36,520 bases of DNA from Bacillota bacterium (GCA_003245625.1 QKCT01000013.1:1-36520), one strand, 5' to 3'. Positions 16,111 to 24,120 are shown, counted from the stretch's first letter. Made by a program: numbers and translations. The notes: generated from the letters alone by a model not told the origin.

Positions 16111-16481
16111 TGTGCCTTTTTTGCGATAAATACAAACAACAAGAAAACATCGTCTATGAAAATGAGACGATGTTTGTCATTTATGATTCCTATCCAGTAA
16201 CAAAAGGACATTGTCTAATTATTCCCAAACGGCATATTCCTGATTACTTTGCGATGAATCCAACCGAATTAGTCGATATGGACGCTGCTATCATCGAAAT
16301 GAAAATTCGTTTGGATCATCAAATTCATCCAGATGGATATAATATTGGCATCAACAATGGCGAAGCTGCAGGTCAAACCATCATGCATTTACATGTTCAT
16401 TTGATTCCAAGAACCCATGGAGATATGGAACATCCACGTGGAGGAGTTCGTGGTGTCATCCCAGAAAAACAATCCTATTAG
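16110..16481 (+). CDS. HIT family nucleotide hydrolase/transferase
   Basis: Histidine-triad protein of 123 aa, likely acting on dinucleoside polyphosphates or AMP-lysine-type conjugates. The N-terminal CLFC resembles the zinc-site cysteines of many HIT proteins. IIPKRHIPDY near residue 40, the nucleotide-binding NNGEAAGQTIMH near 80-90 and the triad HLHVHLIP near 90-97 are all present, followed by RGGVRGVIPEKQSY. It overlaps the previous stop codon by one base without a visible Shine-Dalgarno, suggesting coupling to the LiaF-like gene. A terminator follows. Confidence 0.93.
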   Translation: MCLFCDKYKQQENIVYENETMFVIYDSYPVTKGHCLIIPKRHIPDYFAMNPTELVDMDAAIIEMKIRLDHQIHPDGYNIGINNGEAAGQTIMHLHVHLIPRTHGDMEHPRGGVRGVIPEKQSY

Positions 16482-16491
16482 AGTGTAAACG

Positions 16492-16517
16492 ATCACATGT
16501 TTTTCATGTGATTTTTT
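16492..16517 (+). terminator. Terminator after the HIT gene
   Basis: Perfect stem ATCACATG (16492-16499) with CATGTGAT (16505-16512), five-base loop, then a T-run. Confidence 0.85.
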
Positions 16518-16530
16518 ATTGGAAATATTG

Positions 16531-16536
16531 TATAAT
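16531..16536 (+). promoter_or_regulatory. -10 box of the pyk promoter
   Basis: Perfect TATAAT preceded by ATTG; a good -35 is not evident because the expected position falls in the terminator of the upstream gene. Predicted transcription start is near 16543, giving a leader of about 20 bases. Confidence 0.5.
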
Positions 16537-16563
16537 AGTAATGGTATTCATAAGGAGGCAATT

Positions 16564-17982
16564 ATGAAACGAAAAACAAAAATTATATGCACCATTGGAC
16601 CGGCAACCGACTCACCAGAAATGATCGACAAAATTATCGATGCCGGAATGAATGTTGCCAGACTAAACTTCTCCCATGGTACAAGGGATGAACATAAAGC
16701 CAGAATCGATATGATTCGTAAGATTAGTGAAGAGAAAAACCGTTTTATCGGAATTATGGCTGATACCAAAGGTCCAGAAATCCGTACAGGAATGTTTGAA
16801 AACAATCTAGCTACTTTTGCGAAAGGTGATTTGGTGGAAGTGGTTAGAGAAGAAGTCTTGGGAAACCACGAGCGGTTCCATATCTCAGCACCAGAGTTAT
16901 TTGACGATATCGAGATTGGTGATTATTTACTCATTGATGATGGGAAAATGCGTCTCGATGTGGTCGCCAAACGAAACGATTCTTTCACCTGTAAAATTTT
17001 CAATCCGGGCGTGATCAAGAGTCGTAAAGGTGTTAATGTACCGAATGTCAAACTCTCTATGCCGTTCATCTCAGCGAAAGACGATGAGGATTTACGTTTT
17101 GCTGCTAGAGAACATGTTGATTTGATTGCATTATCTTTCGTGAGAAGAAAAGAAGATGTTCAAGCAGTACGAAAGATCTTAAAAGAAGAAGGCAATCCAA
17201 CCATTGAATTGATTGCGAAGATCGAAAATCAAGAAGGGGTGGACAACCTCGATGAGATTTTAAAAGTTGTCGATGGAATCATGGTTGCTCGTGGAGACCT
17301 TGGTGTGGAAGTTTCCACTCAATTTGTCCCGATTTATCAAAAGAAAATTATTGCGAAAGCTAATGAAGCTGGAAAACCTGTTATCACCGCAACACATATG
17401 TTGGAATCGATGATTACTTCACCAAGACCGACTCGTGCCGAAGCTAGTGATGTGGCGAACGCAATTTTGGATGGCTCTGATGCCATTATGTTATCCGGAG
17501 AAACAGCTGCTGGAAATTATCCAGTTGAAGCAGTATTAACAATGGATACGATTGCCAAGGCAATTGAAGATACAATTCCGTATGAGGCTCGTTTAGAGAA
17601 AGCAATCCAATCAAGTTCACATACAGTCAACGATGCGATTGGAATTGCAGTAAGTCAAGCTGTGATGACACTACCAAAAGCAGAAGTCATCATCGCTTTC
17701 ACAGAAACCGGTGGTACTGCAAAACGGATGTGTAAATTCCGCCCATCCAAACCAATCATTGCGATTACGGAAAGTGTAGAAACATGCCGTAAACTTTCTT
17801 ATTACTGGGGAGTGTTTGCTGCAAAAGTAGATAATATTAATAATTTTGAATCTCATGACCCAGTTGCGATGGAAGTTGCCAGAGATTTTGGTTTCCAAAA
17901 AGGAGCCACACTCGTGTTGACTTCTGGTTGGGGTCAAAAACATGGAAAGACCAACACCATGCGAATCATTGATTTAGAATAA
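16564..17982 (+). CDS. pyk: Pyruvate kinase
   Basis: Converts phosphoenolpyruvate and ADP to pyruvate and ATP, the last step of glycolysis. It begins KTKIICTIGPATDSPEMI and NVARLNFSHG, has the MADTKGPEIRTG ADP/metal region near residue 65, the active-site segment IELIAKIENQEGVDNLDEI with the catalytic Lys near 220, and MVARGDLGVE near 240. The C-terminal allosteric domain is complete, but the extra PEP-utiliser-like domain of Bacillus pyruvate kinase is absent (472 aa). ATG 16564 follows AAGGAGGCAATT; the open frame extends 45 bases further up but across the promoter. It is monocistronic. Confidence 0.97.
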   Translation: MKRKTKIICTIGPATDSPEMIDKIIDAGMNVARLNFSHGTRDEHKARIDMIRKISEEKNRFIGIMADTKGPEIRTGMFENNLATFAKGDLVEVVREEVLGNHERFHISAPELFDDIEIGDYLLIDDGKMRLDVVAKRNDSFTCKIFNPGVIKSRKGVNVPNVKLSMPFISAKDDEDLRFAAREHVDLIALSFVRRKEDVQAVRKILKEEGNPTIELIAKIENQEGVDNLDEILKVVDGIMVARGDLGVEVSTQFVPIYQKKIIAKANEAGKPVITATHMLESMITSPRPTRAEASDVANAILDGSDAIMLSGETAAGNYPVEAVLTMDTIAKAIEDTIPYEARLEKAIQSSSHTVNDAIGIAVSQAVMTLPKAEVIIAFTETGGTAKRMCKFRPSKPIIAITESVETCRKLSYYWGVFAAKVDNINNFESHDPVAMEVARDFGFQKGATLVLTSGWGQKHGKTNTMRIIDLE

Positions 17983-17988
17983 AAAATT

Positions 17989-18018
17989 AAGCCGACAACG
18001 TTTGTCGGCTTTTCTTTT
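17989..18018 (+). terminator. Terminator of pyk
   Basis: Ten-base perfect stem AAGCCGACAA (17989-17998) with TTGTCGGCTT (18002-18011), loop CGT, then a T-rich tail. Confidence 0.93.
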
Positions 18019-18037
18019 ATTCTTTTTGGATAACATC

Positions 18038-18298
18038 CTAGAAATTATTCGTAATATTGTTCCAGATTTCTTCGATAACAGAAAAAAGATCTGTCATTGT
18101 CAGGCTTAAAACAAAAACAACAAATAAAATAACCAATACACTCATTAAAACTTGCGACCATAACATACTCTTTAACGTCGGGTTACTTTCACTGCCAAAC
18201 ATTATGAGTATTAAGACGATGATATTTACTAGTGGAATTGCCATTAACAAATAATACCCGATCCAATCAAAAACAGACAACTGATCCTTCTTAAACAT
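18038..18298 (-). CDS. Small membrane protein, unknown function
   Basis: An 86-residue protein I do not recognise. Two strong membrane segments are visible (about residues 10-33 and 48-71) joined by a short polar loop, GSESNPTLKS. The ends are polar, and the C-terminus is amphipathic (IEEIWNNITNNF). A perfect AGGAGG lies six bases before the ATG and there is a plausible promoter upstream on the same strand, so the gene is real. It is convergent with pyk and downstream of the WG-repeat lipoprotein gene, which has its own terminator. Confidence 0.75.
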   Translation of the reverse strand: MFKKDQLSVFDWIGYYLLMAIPLVNIIVLILIMFGSESNPTLKSMLWSQVLMSVLVILFVVFVLSLTMTDLFSVIEEIWNNITNNF

Positions 18299-18330
18299 AT
18301 TCTTCCTCCTAATTAGAATGCACTGAACAT

Positions 18331-18360
18331 ATTATACATTTAGAAAATATGGTAATGCAA
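18331..18360 (-). promoter_or_regulatory. Promoter of the small membrane protein gene (minus strand)
   Basis: On the minus strand: -35 TTGCAT (18355-18360), 18-base spacer, -10 TATAAT (18331-18336). Confidence 0.6.
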
Positions 18361-18380
18361 GGATTTATTTAATATTGCAT

Positions 18381-18408
18381 AAAAAAAACTGACTGTTGTC
18401 AGTCAGTT
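18381..18408 (-). terminator. Terminator of the WG-repeat lipoprotein gene (minus strand)
   Basis: Read on the minus strand: AACTGACT (from 18401-18408), a six-base loop, AGTCAGTT (18387-18394), then a T-run (complement of 18381-18388). Confidence 0.9.
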
Positions 18409-18415
18409 CTTATTT

Positions 18416-19954
18416 TTAGCGCAGCCAATCAAGGGCTGGGGTTCGGTCTTCGATATTGTAATAGAAAGTAGGATATACATAAGAATACTCAAAATCACTG
18501 ATGATATTTCCTTCCTTGTCGATTACCCCATATTTCCCATCATTGTAAAGCAACGCGTATCCATCCGCATAAAATCCGACACGAAGTCCCGCAGTTACAT
18601 CCAAATCAAATTGTGCTTCAATGGCAATATTGGCATCTTTATCCAGAAATCCATAAAGGTTTGTTCCATCTTGATTTATGCCATAAAAGCGATATCCGTT
18701 GATTAATTTAGAAAATACAAATGAATTGGCATCATCGACACTGAACGTATGAAGAAGAACTCCATCATAATTGTAAATGTTGGCGATATAGTTGTCATCC
18801 ACCTTTTGATAAAGTGTGAACCAATTTGGATAGCCATCTTCCAAATCGAGATAATAATACGAATCACAAGACAGGATTTCATTTTGTTCATAATCATAGA
18901 TTGTCGTGGATTGTTCTGTATAGTTGATAACACTATACACCAAATCGTTGATATAAGATAAGTTTTCAGCTTCTACTAGAACCGAACCTTCTTGATCGAT
19001 TACTGCATATTGCATTCCAGAACTATCTTGTAAATAATCAACACCGTGTTCAAAAATTGGTGGACGGTTCATCATATCAAATGTGAAGTGATTGCTTTCG
19101 GGAGCTTGAAATGTTGAGATGATTTCTCCATTTTCATTGATAATCCCAAACTGATTTTCCTCATCGATGTAAGTAGCTATGTTCTTTCCTGTTTTCTCGG
19201 TATCAGTATACACGATTGGAAGAATCGAAATGGGTTCGACAATGGTATTTCCGTCTTCATCAAACAACCCCCATAACCCATCTTTTTTCGCTGTGATGTT
19301 GTTTTGAATATAGTTGATATGAATATAGGTATACTCATTAGGTAAAATCTCTACACCTTCAACATTCACAACTCCCTTATATGAATCCAACTCATAATAA
19401 GTTAATGTACTAATCCCAGAAAACATCATCATCGAATCATATTTTGCCTCTGCAATGACTGTTCCTGTTTCATCAATCAAACCCACTAGGTTGTCTTCCC
19501 GATACATAAAGATTCCAGGATATTGTGTATAACTGATTTGCTCAAATGTTTGTTCTGTGACAATCTCACCTTTGCTGTTCATAATTCCCATCTCACCAGC
19601 TAAACCAAAAGTGGCATATCCAGCATAAAAGGGACTGATCATAAAAAGGTTTTCTGCCAACAATTTATTTTCATTCAAATCGATGATATTATAACTTGGC
19701 TCGTCATCCTCTATATCTGCTTCTCGAATAATCGCAACTTTGGAATCATAAAAAGGTGATAAGAATCCATAAACGGTATCAATAACCAACTCCCCTTTGG
19801 TATTAATAGCGCCCCAGTAGCCATCGTCATTTCTTACCGATAACAATCCCTCGTGAAATAAGGAATCTCCATAGGCATCCGAAGAAGTACCTGTACAAGA
19901 CAACATGGTGAGTGTTAACACCATGACCATCACAAAAAAACATATTTTTTTCAT
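18416..19954 (-). CDS. WG-repeat lipoprotein
   Basis: Secreted, probably lipid-anchored protein of 512 aa. The signal sequence (MKKICFFVMVMVLTLTML) ends in MLSC with Cys20 as the likely lipidated residue; the lipobox is not ideal, as Met is at -3. The rest is a chain of WG (beta-propeller-like) repeats of about 35-50 residues, for example GYWGAINTKGELVIDTVYG near 45, GLWGLFDEDGNTIVEP near 227 and KYGVIDKEGNIISDFEYSYV near the end. Several repeats are degenerate. The function of such repeats is not established; surface binding is a guess. AGGGGGAAA precedes the ATG. It has its own promoter and terminator. Confidence 0.85.
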   Translation of the reverse strand: MKKICFFVMVMVLTLTMLSCTGTSSDAYGDSLFHEGLLSVRNDDGYWGAINTKGELVIDTVYGFLSPFYDSKVAIIREADIEDDEPSYNIIDLNENKLLAENLFMISPFYAGYATFGLAGEMGIMNSKGEIVTEQTFEQISYTQYPGIFMYREDNLVGLIDETGTVIAEAKYDSMMMFSGISTLTYYELDSYKGVVNVEGVEILPNEYTYIHINYIQNNITAKKDGLWGLFDEDGNTIVEPISILPIVYTDTEKTGKNIATYIDEENQFGIINENGEIISTFQAPESNHFTFDMMNRPPIFEHGVDYLQDSSGMQYAVIDQEGSVLVEAENLSYINDLVYSVINYTEQSTTIYDYEQNEILSCDSYYYLDLEDGYPNWFTLYQKVDDNYIANIYNYDGVLLHTFSVDDANSFVFSKLINGYRFYGINQDGTNLYGFLDKDANIAIEAQFDLDVTAGLRVGFYADGYALLYNDGKYGVIDKEGNIISDFEYSYVYPTFYYNIEDRTPALDWLR

Positions 19955-19989
19955 TGATTCATTTTCCCCCTAAGTCGTTCTGTTCTTCT

Positions 19990-20019
19990 ATTATACCGTT
20001 ATCCACACCGCTTTTTCAA
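19990..20019 (-). promoter_or_regulatory. Promoter of the WG-repeat lipoprotein gene (minus strand)
   Basis: On the minus strand: -35 TTGAAA (20014-20019), 18-base spacer, -10 TATAAT (19990-19995). Confidence 0.65.
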
Positions 20020-20071
20020 GAAAACCTGAAAAATCACTGTCAATTCTTAATTGAATAGCGAATAGCGAAAT

Positions 20072-20097
20072 AAAAAAGTTGTCAATTTGACAACTTT
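20072..20097 (-). terminator. Terminator of the PAP2 gene (minus strand)
   Basis: Inverted repeat AAAGTTGTCAA (20075-20085) and TTGACAACTTT (20087-20097); on the minus strand it is followed by a T-run (complement of 20072-20077). Confidence 0.85.
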
Positions 20098-20103
20098 ACT
20101 TTT

Positions 20104-20844
20104 TTATTCCTGTGTATCTGAATCCCAGTCGAGATTGTGACGACGATTCAATTTTGTGAAGAAGGTTTTTAACCATGTTGTCAATTTAGAATTTCTGAAG
20201 ATCCAGTAGGCAGCTTCCGCAATCGCTACCGCGACAACTAAATCGATGATATAGTGTTGTTTCAACGTTTGAGTGGAAATAATAATTGCCATCGAAATGA
20301 CCCAAATCATAATTTTCCAACCGATATGCATTTTTTTATCGATTCTCGCACCAATAATTGCAATCCAACTCATCAGTGTGTGCATGGACGGTAAAGCGTT
20401 TCTAGGTCCAGCAGCCTGATAAATCCATAATACGATAGATTCTGTGAAATTCAAATCAGTTCTCGGGGTTAGATAATTGTTATCAATAAATAATCCAGAA
20501 GTTAAACGCCACGCCTCAACATCCGATTGAAAGAAGAAATACCATAAACCGCAGATGATAAATGTTACGACGATAACTGCTAGAATTTCATAGAGATGAT
20601 CCTTGGAATAATATGCAATGATGAAAAAGGAAAGTGCCCAAAATGGATATGCAATTACATAAGGATAAATCGTCCAAGCCCAGAATGGTACAGCGTTATT
20701 GAAGTCAAGCAGAATATAGGAATAGTCGATTCCAACAATTCCTTTGATTTCGGCATATAATTGATTTCCAAAATATGTTATGAATAACAAAACACATACA
20801 AGTAGAAATGGCAGTATCGCATATGTAATGCGTTTTTTGTTCAT
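20104..20844 (-). CDS. PAP2-superfamily membrane phosphatase (Aur1/Ipt1-like type)
   Basis: Integral membrane protein of 246 aa with about six helices, starting with a hydrophobic segment after MNKKRITYA. The PAP2 signature is present: GPRNALPSMHT near residues 145-155 (the SxxxH type motif with the proton-donor His) and KQHYIIDLV near 202-210 with the nucleophilic His and its Asp partner. Such enzymes act on lipid phosphates or transfer phospho-head-groups; the substrate cannot be told from sequence. AGGTGAGGAT precedes the ATG, and an extended -10 promoter lies upstream. It diverges from the acyltransferase-like gene. Confidence 0.85.
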   Translation of the reverse strand: MNKKRITYAILPFLLVCVLLFITYFGNQLYAEIKGIVGIDYSYILLDFNNAVPFWAWTIYPYVIAYPFWALSFFIIAYYSKDHLYEILAVIVVTFIICGLWYFFFQSDVEAWRLTSGLFIDNNYLTPRTDLNFTESIVLWIYQAAGPRNALPSMHTLMSWIAIIGARIDKKMHIGWKIMIWVISMAIIISTQTLKQHYIIDLVVAVAIAEAAYWIFRNSKLTTWLKTFFTKLNRRHNLDWDSDTQE

Positions 20845-20864
20845 ATCCTCACCTCAGCACTAAA

Positions 20865-20873
20865 ATTATATCA
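20865..20873 (-). promoter_or_regulatory. Extended -10 promoter of the PAP2 gene (minus strand)
   Basis: On the minus strand TG, one base, TATAAT (complement of 20865-20873); no clear -35. Confidence 0.55.
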
Positions 20874-20921
20874 TAGTTTAGGAGATAATGATTTGCTTTT
20901 TTTTCATTGTTTGTTTTTTGA

Positions 20922-20950
20922 TTGATTATGTGAAAAAATTGTGATAAAAT
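20922..20950 (+). promoter_or_regulatory. Promoter of the acyltransferase-like gene
   Basis: -35 TTGATT at 20922-20927, 17-base spacer, -10 TAAAAT at 20945-20950 with an extended TG at 20942-20943. Confidence 0.7.
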
Positions 20951-20986
20951 CAATATATTCATAGAAAAGTACAAGGAGGTAATCCC

Positions 20987-21853
20987 ATGTTTGGATTACG
21001 TAGCGACGGAAAAAAAATTAAGAATATTGATCCGTTCATGAAATTTGTACCGCACATCATGTTTCACCGAAACGATGCGATGGTTATGCAATCACAAGAT
21101 TACGATTGTGAAGGCATGGATAATTATATTTTAGAAAAAAGAAAAACCGAAGGCATTCGCTTTACTTACTTAGATATTTTGGTCGCAGCGATTGTCCGTA
21201 CAATCTCCCAACGTCCGAAACTAAACCGTTTCATTATGAATGGGAAAGTATACAAAAGAAACAATATCCAAGTTTCTTTTGCGGTTAAGAAAAAACTAAT
21301 CGACGAAGCGGAAGAAACGACCGTTAAACTAACCTTTGACGGAAGCGAAAGTATTTATGACATCAAAGAGAAAGTCGATGCAATCATCAAAGAAAACAAA
21401 GGTATGGAAATCAAGAATGATACCGATAAAGTCGCGAAGATGTTGACACGAGTGCCAAACTTCATGATCAAAATCATGGTTCGATTCTTGATGTGGCTAG
21501 ACAAACATGGAATGCTGCCAAAATCCTTGATCAATGTCAGTCCTTTTCATACTTCGGTATTCTTGGTTCATTTAAAATCCATCAAGATGCCACCTGTCTA
21601 TCATCATATCTATAATTTCGGTACCACAGGTATCTTCATTTCCATCGGTACAGAAAAATACGAACCGGTTGTGAAAGACCGTCAAACCAAAGAAATCGTT
21701 GTCAAGAAAATGTTAAAAGCAGGAGTAGTCGTCGATGAACGTATTAGCGACGGATTATATAACTCTTTGTCATTACGTATTTTCAAGAATATCATGGAAG
21801 ATCCAACCATCTTAGACAAACGCAATGACAATGTCATTAAGGATGTTGACTAA
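20987..21853 (+). CDS. Stand-alone 2-oxoacid dehydrogenase acyltransferase (E2/CAT-like) domain protein
   Basis: A 288-residue protein resembling the catalytic domain of E2 acyltransferases and chloramphenicol acetyltransferase. It has no lipoyl domain and no E1/E3-binding domain, and no E1 or E3 gene is adjacent. Family features are the TYLDILVAAIVRTISQRPKLNRF helix-strand region (about residues 60-80), the internal strand FGTTGIFISIGT near 220 and the C-terminal motif. In active enzymes that motif is HxxxDG; here it reads E251-R-I-S-D255-G256, so the base His is Glu. Function unknown; it may bind CoA or acyl groups without the usual transfer. AAGGAGGTAAT precedes the ATG. An 80-residue membrane protein follows after two bases. 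Confidence 0.75.
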   Translation: MFGLRSDGKKIKNIDPFMKFVPHIMFHRNDAMVMQSQDYDCEGMDNYILEKRKTEGIRFTYLDILVAAIVRTISQRPKLNRFIMNGKVYKRNNIQVSFAVKKKLIDEAEETTVKLTFDGSESIYDIKEKVDAIIKENKGMEIKNDTDKVAKMLTRVPNFMIKIMVRFLMWLDKHGMLPKSLINVSPFHTSVFLVHLKSIKMPPVYHHIYNFGTTGIFISIGTEKYEPVVKDRQTKEIVVKKMLKAGVVVDERISDGLYNSLSLRIFKNIMEDPTILDKRNDNVIKDVD

Positions 21854-21855
21854 TC

Positions 21856-22098
21856 ATGGATTGGTTCATGATCGTTATAGGGTTCCTAATCGTTGTTGGA
21901 ATCCTTTGGATAGGAGTCCGTTTTACATTCTTTCCAACGAAGTCCGTGCAATTCCTTCAACAAGTCAAATACAAAGAGACCGGAGGCGTTGATAAACGGG
22001 CAAAAACCGTATCTTTGATAATGGGGATTCTGTTTCTCCTCGTAGGTTTGTATTATTTATTATATGAGATTTTCGCAATTATCAATTTATTATCTTAA
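21856..22098 (+). CDS. Small two-helix membrane protein, unknown function
   Basis: An 80-residue protein not recognised as a known family. Membrane segments lie at about residues 3-24 and 53-75, separated by a basic, polar loop (QVKYKETGGVDKRAKT). It starts two bases after the acyltransferase-like gene, with AAGGATG inside that gene's end as a possible ribosome-binding site, and its stop codon sits in the stem of the shared terminator. It is therefore the second gene of a two-gene operon, and a membrane partner for the acyltransferase-like protein is a reasonable guess. Confidence 0.75.
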   Translation: MDWFMIVIGFLIVVGILWIGVRFTFFPTKSVQFLQQVKYKETGGVDKRAKTVSLIMGILFLLVGLYYLLYEIFAIINLLS

Positions 22099-22118
22099 GG
22101 CAGCCAAGCTGCCTTTTG
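22097..22118 (+). terminator. Terminator of the acyltransferase-like operon
   Basis: Perfect eight-base stem AAGGCAGC (22097-22104) with GCTGCCTT (22108-22115), loop CAA, followed by a short T-run. Confidence 0.85.
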
Positions 22119-22194
22119 TTTTGATTTTTTAAGTAAGGGAAAGTACAAAGAAGAATATTGAGAAGCTATTTTTCGAATTCTAAGAAATTTACTA

Positions 22195-22223
22195 TTGTCA
22201 GGCAGATTTAAATCTGTTACAAT
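22195..22223 (+). promoter_or_regulatory. Promoter of the ABC-F gene
   Basis: -35 TTGTCA at 22195-22200, 17-base spacer, -10 TACAAT at 22218-22223 with an extended TG at 22215-22216. The spacer contains a perfect 14-base palindrome. Predicted transcription start is near 22230. Confidence 0.75.
22203..22216. promoter_or_regulatory. Palindromic operator candidate in the ABC-F promoter spacer
   Basis: CAGATTTAAATCTG is a perfect 14-base palindrome lying wholly between the -35 and -10 boxes; its last two bases form the extended -10 TG. A repressor bound here would block RNA polymerase. No regulator gene is adjacent. Confidence 0.55.
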
Positions 22224-22242
22224 GGTTATGGTGAATATTCTC

Positions 22243-22259
22243 GCCAAATTTGGCTTTTT
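22243..22259 (+). promoter_or_regulatory. Small hairpin plus T-run in the ABC-F leader
   Basis: GCCAAATTTGGC (22243-22254) can fold back on itself and is followed by five T, between the predicted transcription start and the ribosome-binding site. The stem is short, so it may be a weak attenuator or have no function. Confidence 0.3.
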
Positions 22260-22272
22260 AGGTGGTGATCCT

Positions 22273-24120
22273 ATGAACTTACTAAAAATCAATAACCTAA
22301 AAAAAACATTTGGCGGTAATGTGCTTTTTGACAATTTATCTTTAGAAATCAATTCGGCGGACAAGGTTGCTCTCATAGGGAGGAACGGTGTCGGCAAGAC
22401 AACTTTGATTAAAATGATTTTAAAAGAAATTGCCCCAGATGATGGGGACATTTTTATTTTTGGGGGAGCAAATATCGGCTATTTATCGCAAGATATCATT
22501 ACTTCTTTAGACCATACAATGATCGAAGAATGCCAATTGGTTTTTGCTGAAGTAATCGAAATGAGGAAGCGCTTAAATCGGATTACAGAGGCGATGCTAC
22601 ACGACCACTCCCAAGAGATGCTCGATCGTTACGCCAGAATGGAACACGAATTCATGGTTAAAGGCGGATACGAATACGAGACTACCATCGATATGTTACT
22701 GACACGTTTTGGCTTTACAAAAGAAGAATACAATCGAACAATCCAAACCTTCTCTGGAGGAGAACGAACTCGCATTGCATTCGCCAAACTATTGATGCAA
22801 AAACCGGATCTCCTGATTCTTGACGAACCAACTAACCATATGGATATTCAAATCATCGAATGGTTGGAGGATTATTTGCGTCAATACGAAGGTGCAGTAT
22901 TGGTTATTACTCATGACAAATACTTCATCAACAAAGTCGTTAGTCGAATCTATGAGATCGACCAACAATCGATGGAACGCTACGATGGCAATTACGATCA
23001 ATATGAAGTAGAAAAAGTGAAACGTTACGAGCTTCTCATGAAGAAGTATCTCAAACAACGAAAAGAAATCGCTCACCTTCAAAGCTTCGTTGATCGCTTC
23101 CGTTACAATTCCAAGCGTGCATCTCTTGCCCAAGACAGAATCAAAAAAATTAATCGTATCCAAAAAATTGATCGACCAAGCAATTCTCAGTCCCATGTCA
23201 AGATTGCCTTTAAAACTAAGCGACCGACTGAAATTCATATTTTGGAACTAAACCATCTTGAGATTGGTTATGAAAACTCACTCACCCAACCCATCACATT
23301 CAAGATGAGAGGTTTTGAGAAACTTGGCATTATTGGCCCGAACGGCGCAGGAAAAACAACACTAATCAAGACTTTGATGGGTAATGTAAAACCGATTCGT
23401 GGGAATTTCATATTCCACAAGCAATTAAAAATCGGGTATTTCGACCAAAATCAAACACAATTTGATGAATCATTAACCGTGATGCAAACCATCCATAACA
23501 TCTATCCGGGTAAAACAATTGGCGAAGTCCGTAGTGATATCGCAAAAGTCCTCTTTACCGGCGAAGATGCCTATAAATTGGTGTCGGTACTATCCGGTGG
23601 AGAAAAGGTTCGCCTCGCTATCTTACTTTTGATGCTAGAGGAACCGGAACTGCTGATCCTTGATGAACCAACTAACCATTTGGACTTGGATACGAAAAAC
23701 ATCGTGGAAGATGTATTCGAAGCCTATGACGGACCGATTATTTTTATTTCTCACGACCGCTATTTCATCAATAAAGTAGCGACGAAAATCGTGAATATTG
23801 ATCAAAACGTCACGGTATTTGATGGTAATTATTCCGAGTATGTGGAATCGTTGAAAAGCATTGCAATTCCAAAAAAACAACCATCCCTTTCCAAACCCGA
23901 AAAGAGCTTAGATAAGGACAAAGAAATCCAAAAAAGAATCGCTCAAATCGAAGGATTGGAAGGGCAATTATCTCCATTAAAACAAGAGTTATTCTTGGAA
24001 GAAATTTATATGGACAAAGAAAAATACGATCGGAAAATGCAAGAAATTCAAACGATCGAATCGAAAATTGACGAGCTTTATCTCGAAATAGAGAACTTGT
24101 CGGACTTCGGAAATAACTAG
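22273..24120 (+). CDS. ABC-F family ATPase (YdiF-like)
   Basis: Soluble protein with two ATP-binding cassettes and no membrane part; ABC-F proteins act on ribosomes, for translation or antibiotic protection. Domain 1 (about 1-250) has GRNGVGKTT, the signature FSGGERTRIAFAK and DEPTNHMD. The linker (about 240-330) is rich in Lys/Arg and holds the ribosome-reaching arm. Domain 2 (about 330-540) has GPNGAGKTT, LSGGEKVRLA and DEPTNHLD. A charged coiled-coil tail follows. ATG 22273 follows AGGTGGTG; in-frame starts further up (22195 TTG, 22222 ATG) lie inside the promoter. Length is 615 aa. Which ABC-F subgroup it belongs to cannot be fixed here. Confidence 0.92.
   Translation: MNLLKINNLKKTFGGNVLFDNLSLEINSADKVALIGRNGVGKTTLIKMILKEIAPDDGDIFIFGGANIGYLSQDIITSLDHTMIEECQLVFAEVIEMRKRLNRITEAMLHDHSQEMLDRYARMEHEFMVKGGYEYETTIDMLLTRFGFTKEEYNRTIQTFSGGERTRIAFAKLLMQKPDLLILDEPTNHMDIQIIEWLEDYLRQYEGAVLVITHDKYFINKVVSRIYEIDQQSMERYDGNYDQYEVEKVKRYELLMKKYLKQRKEIAHLQSFVDRFRYNSKRASLAQDRIKKINRIQKIDRPSNSQSHVKIAFKTKRPTEIHILELNHLEIGYENSLTQPITFKMRGFEKLGIIGPNGAGKTTLIKTLMGNVKPIRGNFIFHKQLKIGYFDQNQTQFDESLTVMQTIHNIYPGKTIGEVRSDIAKVLFTGEDAYKLVSVLSGGEKVRLAILLLMLEEPELLILDEPTNHLDLDTKNIVEDVFEAYDGPIIFISHDRYFINKVATKIVNIDQNVTVFDGNYSEYVESLKSIAIPKKQPSLSKPEKSLDKDKEIQKRIAQIEGLEGQLSPLKQELFLEEIYMDKEKYDRKMQEIQTIESKIDELYLEIENLSDFGNN

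Noticed and set aside
20053-20067. Short direct repeat of GAATAGC-type sequence as a mobile-element footprint
   Set aside because: It is only about seven bases, in an AT-rich intergenic stretch, with no inverted repeats or transposase nearby.
22195-22272. 26-residue N-terminal extension of the ABC-F protein
   Set aside because: Its start overlaps the -35 box and most of it lies in the promoter and leader; ATG 22273 has a good ribosome-binding site and the normal family N-terminus.
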